Below are positions 17,513 to 26,043 of a DNA stretch of 64,000 nucleotides, piece by piece (positions within the stretch are counted from its first letter, which is position 1; every line of letters begins with the position of its first letter). Location: assembly GCA_965223045.1 (NCBI GenBank), contig CBDCVN010000013.1, positions 2,418,001 through 2,482,000 on the forward strand, given 5' to 3'. Made by a program: the position numbers and the translations under genes. Source of the DNA: CBDCVN01 sp965223045. Its GTDB lineage: Bacteria; Deinococcota; Deinococci; Deinococcales; Trueperaceae. The notes beneath the pieces are model-generated. The model saw only the letters and a program-made list of their open reading frames with translations, was not told where the DNA came from and searched no databases.

Positions 17513-18759
17513 ATCTTATTGCAAAAACTTCCTCTGGACAGAGCGCTACTAACACCATTTTAATAATAATTGCCCTTGTACAAATTGTTTTGATTGGCTT
17601 TATTTATTTTCCTAGATTTTTCCCTGCTAAAAGTGAAATAGGGAATCTTTTAAACATAAAAGTAAATGACATTATTGGCTTAGAAATCTCTGATGGCGAG
17701 GAGCAAATTAATCTAGCTAGAGATGGAGACAATTGGGTTTTGCCTGAAGCAGGTGATTTTCCTGTAGAACTAGATAAACTAGACCCACTTCTAGATAAAC
17801 TAGTAGATTTAAAGACAGTAGATCTCATTGCTGATAATAAAGTTAGTCATAAGCGTTTGGAAGTAGTCGATGATGAATTTGTACGCAAAGTAACCCTTAG
17901 GTTAAAGGGTGGCAAAAATGCTACTTTGCTTATTGGCTCTTCCTCAGCAGCTAACGCTACACATGTACGTTTAAAAAGTAAAAATGCTGTTTATCTAAGC
18001 CGTGATTTGCGTAGCCATGATGCTAATGTAGGGGCTAGTAGTTGGATTGATACACAATACTTTGATATAGAAAGTGATGATGTAGTTAGTTTAGAACTAA
18101 AAAATGAGCATGGTAACTTCAACTTTGGAAAAATTTCTGATAATTGGGAATTAATAGATTCAGAGGAGGAAGTAGATAAATCAGCTTTAAGCTCTTTGGT
18201 AAGAAAAGCTAGTAGCATACGCATGGTGCGTCCTTTGGGCAAAGAGACTAAAGAGGAGTATGGTTTAGATGAGCCTAAGGCTATTGTTAGTATTGTCACT
18301 CGAGCAGAGCTCGAGCCCGAAAAACCAGAAGAATCTACCGAAGAAAGTGAACCTGAACCACCCGAACCAGAATTTGAAGAGCAAACTTATACCCTGACAA
18401 TAGGTAATGAGCTAGATGATGGTTTTGTAGTTAAAACTTCAGAGTCTGAGTACTATGTGGTGGTTTCAAACTTTAATGCCAGTGACTTTGTAGAGAAAAA
18501 ACAAGAAGATCTTACAGTTGAACCAGAAGAAGAGGCTAATGAGGAAGAAGTTCCAGAAGTAGAATTAGAAGAAGAGGCTGACGAGGAAGAAGCTCCAGAA
18601 GCAAAGTTAGAAGAAAAAACCGACGAAGAAGAGGTCCCTGAAGAAGAATCAAACCTAGATGAGCCTTCCGAGGAGGCTTCTGAAGATGATTTTGCCAATC
18701 TAGAGGCCAATGAGGAGGAAGTGCCTGATGATGAGGGCGATGGGGATGGCAATGAGTAA
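17509..18759 (+). CDS. DUF4340-domain protein with acidic repeat tail
   Basis: A 416-residue membrane-anchored protein. One N-terminal helix (TILIIIALVQIVLIGFIYF, about residues 16-34) is followed by DUF4340 repeats on the extracytoplasmic side, including ISDGEEQINLARDGDNWVLP and later WELIDSEEEVDKSALSSLV. These proteins regularly accompany GldG-type ABC systems. The last 75 residues are almost all Glu, Asp, Pro and Ala and include three 14-residue tandem units. Such a tail is unusual for the family and may bind cations or a basic partner. Third gene of the export operon, overlapping the previous one by 4 bp. Confidence 0.82.
   Translation: MNLIAKTSSGQSATNTILIIIALVQIVLIGFIYFPRFFPAKSEIGNLLNIKVNDIIGLEISDGEEQINLARDGDNWVLPEAGDFPVELDKLDPLLDKLVDLKTVDLIADNKVSHKRLEVVDDEFVRKVTLRLKGGKNATLLIGSSSAANATHVRLKSKNAVYLSRDLRSHDANVGASSWIDTQYFDIESDDVVSLELKNEHGNFNFGKISDNWELIDSEEEVDKSALSSLVRKASSIRMVRPLGKETKEEYGLDEPKAIVSIVTRAELEPEKPEESTEESEPEPPEPEFEEQTYTLTIGNELDDGFVVKTSESEYYVVVSNFNASDFVEKKQEDLTVEPEEEANEEEVPEVELEEEADEEEAPEAKLEEKTDEEEVPEEESNLDEPSEEASEDDFANLEANEEEVPDDEGDGDGNE
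18526..18651 (+). repeat. Three 42-bp in-frame tandem repeats in the DUF4340 gene
   Basis: Units at 18526-18567, 18568-18609 and 18610-18651 encode EEEANEEEVPEVEL, EEEADEEEAPEAKL and EEKTDEEEVPEEES. The 42-bp period keeps the frame, so copy number can vary without breaking the gene. The units have already diverged at several codons. Confidence 0.85.
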
Positions 18760-18935
18760 ACGTTGTTTGTAAATCAGACATGTTGATCAGTAGATTTGTC
18801 TTTCCACACCGTAAATATTAAGGTTTAGGAATTAACAAGAATAGTGTTTAAAGTAGGGTATGCAAAACGAAATAAAGGAGTGGGAAGACAGATACAATAC
18901 ACCCAACGGTTTTCATGCAATAGGCCATCAACAAA

Positions 18936-19125
18936 CCTCAAAATGACAGACATGCCATATCACCATGTAGGGGCGTACTGAGGAGTATAACCCTTACGAG
19001 GGTAAACTTGAAGAATCTCGAAAGGCGTTAACACACTAGAGATCCTTCACATAGTCTACCCTAGCCTGTCCTCGAACGCAGAGTGAAGGAAGCAAAGCGA
19101 AGGGCTCAGGATGACAATTATCGTG
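18936..19125. repeat. Degenerate GATGACA-type dispersed repeat
   Basis: This stretch contains CCTCAAAATGACA near 18940, GAAGAATCTC near 19011 paired with GAGATCCTTC near 19038, and CTCAGGATGACA near 19111. The same words recur at 38476-38555. Similar palindromic repeats are found in many bacterial genomes (my recollection). The remaining sequence of the 18760-19175 gap shows no gene. Confidence 0.5.
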
Positions 19126-19175
19126 TTTATAGGGCAAGAATTTATCTGGACACCTATACCTTGTTCCTGACGGAA

Positions 19176-19418
19176 CTACTTGATCAGTAATAGTGATATG
19201 TAGGGAACTATATTAAATACCAATACCAGCACTCTATACATTCCCAAATAACCATAGGCAACTATAGCTACTTCATTTTCTTTGATGCCAAATAATTTCC
19301 CATGTATTTTACCCATGACATTCTTTAAGACCATATCTAGTAAAGAGCTCAATATCAAAAGCCCAACATTGATTATCGTCATCCATTTAAAAAATTCAGT
19401 TAGTTGATCTAGATTCAT
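19176..19418 (-). CDS. Small membrane protein, DUF6868-like
   Basis: An 80-residue protein with two hydrophobic segments (MTIINVGLLILSSLL near the N-terminus and YRVLVLVFNIVPYISLLL at the C-terminus) joined by a loop containing MGKIHGKLFGI and YGYLGMYR. The pattern, with H-x-x-L-F-G-I and a C-terminal helix, fits the uncharacterised DUF6868 family as I remember it. Stands alone between a degenerate repeat and the PxpBC gene. Function unknown. Confidence 0.6.
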   Translation of the reverse strand: MNLDQLTEFFKWMTIINVGLLILSSLLDMVLKNVMGKIHGKLFGIKENEVAIVAYGYLGMYRVLVLVFNIVPYISLLLIK

Positions 19419-19520
19419 GTTTTATTCTATGCTTCATTAATCTGCATGTGTAGACATCCTTTTGCAATGTTGACAAGATTCTAGGAGTCTTGAGTTTTGG
19501 TTACAACCATAACTTTAGGT

Positions 19521-21038
19521 CTAATTGTCCTTTAAGTTTTCCTCCAATAAACGGAATCTCACTAAATCATTTGGCCTAAGCTGGACAGCTTTGGGTAAAT
19601 CTTGTGGCACAACTAAAGCAGGTTTACTATAACCACCAATGGTGCCTCTGTCATTCAAAAGTAAAAATGGCTGTCCACTTGGTGTAATTTGAATGGCTCC
19701 TAAAGGCATGGCTTCAGATATAATTTCCCCACCTTCGATTTTTTCGCCTGCAAACCTTACTCCTATTCTATCAGCTTGCTCCACAATAAATGTTTTAGAG
19801 CAAAGTATTTCTAGGGTTTCAGAAGTGACTTGCTCAGTAGCTGAAATCCTTAGGGTAACGTTATTCCTAAAAGGACGGTAAGGTTCAAAGCTTCTGCCTG
19901 CTATAGGCGTCTTTATCTCTTCTACCCCTAACACATCACCTGCTGACAAAGCCTGCCCTAGTTTATTCTTTAGGTCTGCAGAGGCACTACCTATGAAGCG
20001 CTTGCTTTCTATGCCACCTGCTAGAGCTAGATAAGCAGTGCTACCCTCATTGGTAGGTTCAAAGGTGATAATATCCCCTTGCTTAACACTGAAGCTGGTA
20101 AAGGAGGGTATGCTTTTACCATTAAGCTGTGGGCTTAGACTATAACCACTAAAGGCTAGCGTGCCACTGTCTAGTACCTCGAGCTCTGGACCTTGATAGT
20201 GCATCTCTAAAAGTGGTGCAAAAGGAGCATTACCTAAAAGGCGATTGCCTATTTGAGCAACATTAGTATCTAGAGCACCCGAACGACTTAGACCAAAGCG
20301 GCCTTGTAAAAAACGCCCTTCATCCATTACTAGGTCTAAAAGACCTGCTTTAATAACTCGTAAAAGGGGGTGTTTGGGTCCTTTGGGTAAGAGTTCTAAA
20401 ACCTCAGGCTCATCAGGTAATTCTCCCTCGCTAGGTACAAATTTAACCCTATCGCCTGGAGCTACCAGAAAAGGATTCTCACGTAGTGGATCATAAAGCT
20501 TTAAAAGACTATGCCCCAACACACGCCAACCTCCCGGTGTGCTAGTTGGGTAAATTCCAGTTTGCAAACCTGCCATTGCTACTGAGTGAGTGGGTATAGC
20601 AGTCCTAGGATTATCAAGGCGGGGTACACGAATAGCTGAGGGTACTTCACCCAAAAAGGGAAACCCTGCACTAAAACCAAGGGCATAAACCTGATAATCT
20701 GCTTGTGAGTGCATTTTGATGACTTCCTCTACACTCAAAGAAGTTTCGTGAGCTATGGCTTGCAAATCTTGGCCATTATAAACAACGGGCACTTCAACAT
20801 CTTGACCTGCAAAATCTTCTATTAAGTTATTTTGACATTGTGTTAACCATGACCTAACCCGCTTTTCCTCCAAAAGATTACAATTATATTCTAGGTAAAG
20901 AGTCGTATAGCTAGGAATTATGTCAGTAATACCTTCAATAAGGTTGGCTAATAAAGTATTGCTTAAGGCATGAATATATCTATTAGTATTTGAGTCTATT
21001 TTTTCAGAGAAATGTATGTGGAAACCTTGAGTGAGCAT
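19521..21038 (-). CDS. Fused 5-oxoprolinase subunits PxpB-PxpC
   Basis: A 505-residue fusion. The N-terminal half (about 1-220) is KipI/PxpB-like (FSAGFPFLGEVPSAIRVPRL, then TPGGWRVLGHSLLKLYDPLR). The C-terminal half (about 225-500) is KipA/PxpC or urea-amidolyase-like (GRFGLSRSGALDTNVAQIGN, AYLALAGGIESKRFIGSASA, GTIGGYSKPALVVPQDL). Together with PxpA these proteins open 5-oxoproline to glutamate using ATP. PxpA is not in the window. Full-length fusion with no frame break. Single gene on the minus strand. Confidence 0.85.
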   Translation of the reverse strand: MLTQGFHIHFSEKIDSNTNRYIHALSNTLLANLIEGITDIIPSYTTLYLEYNCNLLEEKRVRSWLTQCQNNLIEDFAGQDVEVPVVYNGQDLQAIAHETSLSVEEVIKMHSQADYQVYALGFSAGFPFLGEVPSAIRVPRLDNPRTAIPTHSVAMAGLQTGIYPTSTPGGWRVLGHSLLKLYDPLRENPFLVAPGDRVKFVPSEGELPDEPEVLELLPKGPKHPLLRVIKAGLLDLVMDEGRFLQGRFGLSRSGALDTNVAQIGNRLLGNAPFAPLLEMHYQGPELEVLDSGTLAFSGYSLSPQLNGKSIPSFTSFSVKQGDIITFEPTNEGSTAYLALAGGIESKRFIGSASADLKNKLGQALSAGDVLGVEEIKTPIAGRSFEPYRPFRNNVTLRISATEQVTSETLEILCSKTFIVEQADRIGVRFAGEKIEGGEIISEAMPLGAIQITPSGQPFLLLNDRGTIGGYSKPALVVPQDLPKAVQLRPNDLVRFRLLEENLKDN

Positions 21039-21206
21039 GTTAGAACTAACTTTACATTAAATTAGTGTTAGGTCTCATTAATTGACTCGAGCACACATTA
21101 ACACGCCTTCAACAATATTTGGTACAATATTAGCATGACTAAGGTAATTAGTTGCGCTATCAATACTTATAGGTGAGTAAGTAAATAGAAAGGATTCAAT
21201 ACTAAG

Positions 21207-21809
21207 TTGCAAACAGCTTTTAGCATAACTGATAGAAAGTTTATAGTTGAAGTACTCAACTCAGCGGAGTATGGAGTGCTAGCACTGTGCGATACTAAGC
21301 CCTATGCAGTGCCTGTCAATTTTGTATATTTAAATGATGCAGTATACTTTCATGGCTCCCCCAAAGGTAAAAAAATGCGGATTCTTGCTCAAAGCAAAGC
21401 AGTGTCATTCAATGTAACTGTAGAATCTAACCTTATTCCCTCGTACTTCAGCAGTGATTCTGATTTGGCCTGTCCAGCAAGTGCATTTTTTAAATCAGTC
21501 ATTATTGATGGTACTGCTGAAATTATTGATAGCCTTGCAGAAAAAAGAAAAGCATTTACTGCTATGATGCAAAAGTTGCAGCCAGAAGGTAAATATAAAC
21601 CACTTGAAGATAGTGAATATGATAAGCAGCTTTCCGTAGTTGCAATTGTAAAAATACTGGTACAGGAAATGACTGCTAAGTTTAAATTTGGTCAAAATCT
21701 GACAAGTGAAAGACTTCAAAAGGTTATTAAACATTTAGAACAAAGAGGCAATACCGAAGATTTGTTAACTATTAAAGCAATCAAGCAGTTCTGTAAAAAT
21801 AGAATATAA
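21207..21809 (+). CDS. Pyridoxamine-phosphate-oxidase-fold protein (Nim-like)
   Basis: A 200-residue flavin-binding split-barrel protein. The pattern AEYGVLALCDTKPYAVPVNF then YFHGSPKGKKMRIL and ACPASAFFKSVIIDGTAEII is that of nitroimidazole-resistance-type FMN oxidoreductases. The C-terminal 60 residues are helical and extra to the core. Starts at TTG 21207 with AAAGGA upstream. It would reduce small aromatic or nitro compounds or serve as a flavoprotein; the substrate is not inferable. Monocistronic, 73 bp before the VOC gene. Confidence 0.78.
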   Translation: MQTAFSITDRKFIVEVLNSAEYGVLALCDTKPYAVPVNFVYLNDAVYFHGSPKGKKMRILAQSKAVSFNVTVESNLIPSYFSSDSDLACPASAFFKSVIIDGTAEIIDSLAEKRKAFTAMMQKLQPEGKYKPLEDSEYDKQLSVVAIVKILVQEMTAKFKFGQNLTSERLQKVIKHLEQRGNTEDLLTIKAIKQFCKNRI

Positions 21810-21882
21810 AAAGTAAGGTAAATAGAATATAACAAAGTAAGGTAAGATGCCTTTAGCGTTTTAGTAGTTATGAGGAGAAGTA

Positions 21883-22776
21883 ATGATACGTAAATTAACG
21901 CATGTCACTGTCCTAGTTAAAGATCAAGACGAAGCTTTAAAGTGGTATACAGAGGTTCTAGATTTTGAAAAGCGTGATGATAGCAAAATTGGTGAGATGC
22001 GTTGGCTTACTGTTGCACCAAAGAAAAGTGAAGTGGAAATTGTTTTGCAAAAGCCTGTTGCAGCTGTTCATGGCGGTGAAAAAGGAGTCAACACACTACT
22101 TGGTCGTGTAGGGCAAGGAACTTGGTGGGCTCTAGAGGTAGACGATTGCTATGAAACCTTCGATGAACTTAAAGCTAAAGATGTAAAGTTTATGGAAGAT
22201 GAACCTCAGCAGATGCCTTGGGGTATTTCTGCAACCTTTTTTGACCTTTATGGCAATCCTTTTAATATTATTGAATTAACCCAATTTCAATCAGTTAACA
22301 AAGAAGAGTTCCAAGTTAAGACCCTGCCTGAAAAGCATGTAGCCAGTATTCGTTTAAAAACTGCACCAGATAAACTTAGCCTAACTTTCGCAGAGATATT
22401 TCCAGAGGTATTGAGTCACCTTCAAGCTGAGGGAGTAAAACCATCAGGACCTCCCTTTGGACGTTATCACTCTTATGGAGAAGAAGTTGATCTTGAGGCA
22501 GGTATGCCTGTTCATAAACCTATTGAACCCAAAGGGAGAGTTAAGGCCAGCACTTTACCCGAATCTCAGGTAGCAACAGCTTGGCATATAGGAGATTTTG
22601 ATAAACTCGAGCAAAGCTACCACACACTTGAAAAATGGATTAAATCTGAGGGTTACAGCCCTAGCAAGGGTCCTTGGGAAGTTTACTGGACAGATCCTAG
22701 ACAAGAACCTGACCAATCAAACTGGCGCACGGAAATAATTTGGCCTATCGCTGATGTTGATGCTTCTCATGAATGA
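21883..22776 (+). CDS. VOC (glyoxalase-like) and GyrI-like domain fusion
   Basis: A 297-residue two-domain protein. Residues about 1-130 form a vicinal-oxygen-chelate module (LTHVTVLVKDQDEALKWYTE and FFDLYGNPFNIIEL with the terminal metal-type Glu). Residues about 140-295 resemble a GyrI-like effector-binding domain (GPPFGRYHSY, a dyad repeat, TEIIWPI). These domains normally sit on separate proteins, so binding of a small molecule by the second could tune the first. GAGGAG ribosome binding site before the ATG. Its stop overlaps plsY by 4 bp. Confidence 0.75.
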   Translation: MIRKLTHVTVLVKDQDEALKWYTEVLDFEKRDDSKIGEMRWLTVAPKKSEVEIVLQKPVAAVHGGEKGVNTLLGRVGQGTWWALEVDDCYETFDELKAKDVKFMEDEPQQMPWGISATFFDLYGNPFNIIELTQFQSVNKEEFQVKTLPEKHVASIRLKTAPDKLSLTFAEIFPEVLSHLQAEGVKPSGPPFGRYHSYGEEVDLEAGMPVHKPIEPKGRVKASTLPESQVATAWHIGDFDKLEQSYHTLEKWIKSEGYSPSKGPWEVYWTDPRQEPDQSNWRTEIIWPIADVDASHE

Positions 22777-23318
22777 ATCCAATTTTATTTCTAATACTTA
22801 GTTACTTTATAGGTGGCTTCCCTAGTGCTTCTTTAATAGCAAGCCTTAAAGGGAAAAGTGTTTTTAAGGTGGGATCTAGCAATATGGGAGCTATGAACAT
22901 AGCCCGTAACCTTGGCTATGGTTTAGGTGCATTAGTTTTGTTACTTGATCTTGGCAAAGGTGCGCTAGCCACATATTTAGGTTCATTTTTTTCAAAGGAA
23001 GCTGCTTTAAGTGCAGGCCTTGGTGTAGTTCTAGGTCACCTATGGTCACCTTATGTGGGCTTTAAAGGTGGTAAAGCCCTCTCTACTACCTTTGGTGCAT
23101 CACTTATCCTTTACCCATTTGCATCTCTGATCATATTCACCATTTTAATGTTAAGCATCCTACTTACCAGAAGTGCTGCAAAAGGAACTTTACTAGCTTC
23201 ACCTTTTTATCCTCTTAGTGTATTTTTCACTAATGAAGGTATTGCAGCCACAATTATTGCTTTTGCTATTGCTCTTTTTATAGTAATTAAGCACTTACTC
23301 GAATTCAAAAAACAATAA
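22773..23318 (+). CDS. plsY: Acyl-phosphate:glycerol-3-phosphate acyltransferase
   Basis: A 181-residue integral membrane enzyme that acylates glycerol-3-phosphate from acyl-phosphate, the first step of phospholipid synthesis. Conserved motifs are visible: SYFIGGFPSASLIA, GSSNMGAMNIARNLG (motif 1; usually GSGNPGATNVLR), LDLGKGALA, and GHLWSPYVGFKGGKALSTTFG (motif 3). The first two motifs differ from the common form (Met for Pro, Met for Thr), yet the G-S-x-N-x-G frame is kept. About five membrane helices. The ATG overlaps the preceding stop (ATGA). Confidence 0.88.
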   Translation: MNPILFLILSYFIGGFPSASLIASLKGKSVFKVGSSNMGAMNIARNLGYGLGALVLLLDLGKGALATYLGSFFSKEAALSAGLGVVLGHLWSPYVGFKGGKALSTTFGASLILYPFASLIIFTILMLSILLTRSAAKGTLLASPFYPLSVFFTNEGIAATIIAFAIALFIVIKHLLEFKKQ

Positions 23319-23336
23319 AGGGCCTTCTGCACTTCC

Positions 23337-23792
23337 CTACAATTTTTTAAGTTCAGATATTATTCTATCAGCATGTAAAGTATATTCGGAAGGAGCACCT
23401 TCAACATACTCAAAACGCACTATGCCTTCTTCATCAATTATAAAAACTGCCCTATTGTTAACACCTTCCTCTTCTATATAAACTCCATACTTCTTAGCAA
23501 CTTCCCCTTTCATATCAGACATTAAAGGGATATCAATGCCAAATTCTCTAGCCCAAGCTTTGTGAGTATATATGCTATCACGGTTTACACCGATAATTTC
23601 AGCACCTAAAGATTCTATATTTGCTTTACGGCTCGAGTACTCAAGTATCTGGCTACTACACATAGGGGAAAAATCAAGTGGGTAAAATACTAAAACAACA
23701 TTTTTCTTACCTAGATAATCTGAAAGTTTTATCTCAGTGCCTAAATGAGATTTTAAGCTAAAATCAGGGGCTTTTTGGCCAAGTTCAAGCAT
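23337..23792 (-). CDS. Peroxiredoxin (AhpC/TSA, BCP-like)
   Basis: A 151-residue thiol peroxidase reducing peroxides. The active-site region FYPLDFSPMCSSQ places the peroxidatic Cys near residue 45; the usual Thr of P-x-x-x-T-x-x-C is Ser here. FIIDEEGIVRF and a conserved Arg context follow. There is no second cysteine in the usual BCP position, so it probably acts as a one-Cys enzyme resolved by another thiol. Convergent with plsY, 18 bp apart. Confidence 0.85.
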   Translation of the reverse strand: MLELGQKAPDFSLKSHLGTEIKLSDYLGKKNVVLVFYPLDFSPMCSSQILEYSSRKANIESLGAEIIGVNRDSIYTHKAWAREFGIDIPLMSDMKGEVAKKYGVYIEEEGVNNRAVFIIDEEGIVRFEYVEGAPSEYTLHADRIISELKKL

Positions 23793-23953
23793 CTATGTTA
23801 TGTCATCTCCTCAAAATCTTTTGAAGTACTGTTAAACAATCACCTAAAATCTAGACTTTAATTATACCTTATTCTCCAATTATAATGGATTCTGTTTCAG
23901 AATGTAAATGTAGGGACTTGGATAAATGATGAAGTCCATAGTGAAGTTTATAG

Positions 23954-24103
23954 CCACATTTGTGTGTAGACCGAGAAGTATTGTATTGGTACGATGTTGC
24001 AGGGAACAGATATCAAGATGCTGAAGAACAGTTATCTACTTTAGAAAAAGAGATTCTTGAATATAGGAAGCTGTTTGGTGAATTGCCAAAAGATTCTTTG
24101 TAG
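23954..24103 (+). pseudogene. Remnant of a Uma2-family gene (C-terminal piece)
   Basis: A 49-codon open stretch ending in TAG with no start codon. WYDVAGNRYQDAEEQLSTLE resembles the C-terminal tail of Uma2 (DUF820) proteins. Upstream of 23954 the frame is stopped and no body of the gene is visible. An intact family member lies at 28438-29007, but with a different tail, so this is an unrelated decayed paralogue. The rest of the 23793-24184 gap shows nothing. Confidence 0.4.
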
Positions 24104-24184
24104 AGAGCAGTAGTTAAGGATGCAGAGAGGCAACTACATTACTCATAGCAGTTTGTAATGAAGGTGCTTCTAAGAAAGAGCCTC

Positions 24185-24658
24185 TTAAGCTTTTACTAGT
24201 ATTGTCACTCGAGCTTGAACATATCCTTCAGCCAACCCCTCGCTAGTTTTGAAAGTAAGCCCTACTTGACTAATCTTTAAGTCTAGTAACTGGGCTATCT
24301 TTTGTCGAATACTTTTACGAAGCCTCCCTAATTTAGGCTCATCTAGTATAATCACTCCAACTAAATTTACTATTTCGATTTCCCAATGGGCCTTAATAAG
24401 TCTAAGCACTTCTTTTAAAATTTCTGCACTATTTATATCTTTAAAAACAGGGTCTGTAGGAGGGAAATAGTGACCAATATCTTCTAAAGCAACACTTGAT
24501 AGCAAGGCATCAGAAAGGGCGTGTAATAGCACATCGCCATCGCTATGTGCTAGTGCCCCATGTGAACTATTAGGAATAACAACATTGCCAATAATAAGAG
24601 GTTTATTGGCAACTAATTTATGAGAATCTTCTCCATAACCAACACGAATGTTTGTCAA
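24185..24658 (-). CDS. ispF: 2-C-methyl-D-erythritol 2,4-cyclodiphosphate synthase
   Basis: A 157-residue enzyme of the non-mevalonate isoprenoid pathway. The metal ligands appear as D and H in YGEDSHKL (usually GFDVH), and AHSDGDVLLHALSDALL, GHYFPP, and the TFKTSEGLA segment follow. Full length. It starts at TTG 24658, whose TTGA overlaps the pgi stop, so the two are translated together. Product feeds undecaprenol and quinone synthesis. Confidence 0.93.
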   Translation of the reverse strand: MTNIRVGYGEDSHKLVANKPLIIGNVVIPNSSHGALAHSDGDVLLHALSDALLSSVALEDIGHYFPPTDPVFKDINSAEILKEVLRLIKAHWEIEIVNLVGVIILDEPKLGRLRKSIRQKIAQLLDLKISQVGLTFKTSEGLAEGYVQARVTILVKA

Positions 24659-26028
24659 GCTACTCCTGCTTCTTTAAGAGTTTCTCGCTCTTTATCAAAA
24701 CCTTCACGACCCATAAGTGCATAAGTATAAACTTTACCTAACTCAACTCCTGGTTGGTTGTAAGTATTGATATTCATTAACTCACCCATAAGCGCGGTCT
24801 GCCATTCCAAATATTGTAAAAGCAAACCTACATGGTAGGTATCAAGCTTATCCAAAGTAATCGTATAATTTGGTCGTCCGTGCGAAACTATAGCAAAAGC
24901 AGTTGCTGCTTGCTCAGCATTAATAAGTTTATTGAATGTTTGACCCGATAAATACTGGAGCTTGGTTAGATCTTCACTTACTTTAGGAATGAAAGTTTTA
25001 TTGTTAAATTCAGCAATACGAATAAAGTTAAAGATTTTGTTATTAGGCCCCTCATTAAACAGCTGCACTTGAGAATGTTGGTCTGTTGCACCAAGTGCTG
25101 CCAGAGGAGTACTACCTTCATAAACCAAACTACCCTCACGATTTTCCTTTTTACCAAGAGACTCTGCCCAAAGCTGCACATACCAATTAGATAAATAGCG
25201 CAAGCGTGTGCTATAAGGCATTAGTACGCTTATAGCTTTGCCACGCCTGTAAGCCAGGTACTGCACTAAAGCTGATTGCTTAATAGGATTTTCAGTAATA
25301 TTATTTTCTACAAGAGTGTTGGCCTCTGCTGCACCACGTAAAAGCTCTTTAATATCAATTCCTGCTAAAGCAATTGGTAAAAGACCTACTGCAGAAAGAA
25401 CACTAAAACGCCCTCCAACCGTGGGAGGTACAGTGAAAGTTTTATAGCCTTCACGTTCAGCCAAAGGACGTAGAATTCCTTGCTCTGGGTCAGTTGTTGC
25501 TATTATGTGTCTTTTGTAAGTATCACCAAGATCATCTTGCAACCATTTGTGAAAAGCAAGATAAGCAGACATGGTTTCCGCTGTTGTTCCTGATTTACTA
25601 ATCACATTTACTAAGGTAGTCTTAGGACTTAAAACTTCCAACAAACCTTTGATAGCATCGGGGTCAACATTATCTACAAAATGTACTCTTAGACCCTTAC
25701 CATCTTTTTGTAAGTGTCTGTAAGGATGCTGCAAGGCTGTTATTACGGTTAGAGCACCTAGGCTCGAGCCCCCAATACCAAGCACCACTAAATCACTAAA
25801 TTCTTTGTCTAACTGGTTAATATAGTCTAAAATATCCTCAACAGAAGAGTTAATGTTGGGTAAATCAATCCAACCCAAAAAATCATTAGGGGCTTTCTTT
25901 CTATTATTTAGTTCCTCTACAAGCTTATCAAGTTTATTACTATAGGCTTTATACTCACGTGTCAAATCAATGCCATGATCTTGGTCCAAGCGTTCTACAG
26001 TTATATTATCTAAATCTAATCTAATCAT
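24655..26028 (-). CDS. pgi: Glucose-6-phosphate isomerase
   Basis: A 457-residue isomerase converting glucose-6-phosphate and fructose-6-phosphate. The sugar-binding motifs VVLGIGGSSLGALTV and VISKSGTTAETM, the GGRFSVLS loop and the C-terminal QPGVELGK with the catalytic Lys region are present. Start chosen at 26028 (MIRLDLDNITVERL) with GGGAAG 6 bp upstream. A longer reading to 26073 runs into the neighbouring IS element and must be discarded. The IS lies 15 bp upstream of this start, so any native promoter is displaced by 1.39 kb. Overlaps ispF. Confidence 0.93.
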   Translation of the reverse strand: MIRLDLDNITVERLDQDHGIDLTREYKAYSNKLDKLVEELNNRKKAPNDFLGWIDLPNINSSVEDILDYINQLDKEFSDLVVLGIGGSSLGALTVITALQHPYRHLQKDGKGLRVHFVDNVDPDAIKGLLEVLSPKTTLVNVISKSGTTAETMSAYLAFHKWLQDDLGDTYKRHIIATTDPEQGILRPLAEREGYKTFTVPPTVGGRFSVLSAVGLLPIALAGIDIKELLRGAAEANTLVENNITENPIKQSALVQYLAYRRGKAISVLMPYSTRLRYLSNWYVQLWAESLGKKENREGSLVYEGSTPLAALGATDQHSQVQLFNEGPNNKIFNFIRIAEFNNKTFIPKVSEDLTKLQYLSGQTFNKLINAEQAATAFAIVSHGRPNYTITLDKLDTYHVGLLLQYLEWQTALMGELMNINTYNQPGVELGKVYTYALMGREGFDKERETLKEAGVA

Positions 26029-26034
26029 AACTTC

Positions 26035-26043
26035 CCACTTTAC
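26035..26043. repeat. Target-site duplication, left copy
   Basis: CCACTTTAC immediately outside the left end of the ISAs1-type element. An identical 9-bp copy lies at 27425-27433, which proves insertion rather than ancestral sequence. Confidence 0.9.

Noticed and set aside
18453..18781. Serine- or leucine-rich minus-strand frames opposite the DUF4340 tail
   Set aside because: They are the complement of Glu-rich codon repeats and have no independent support.
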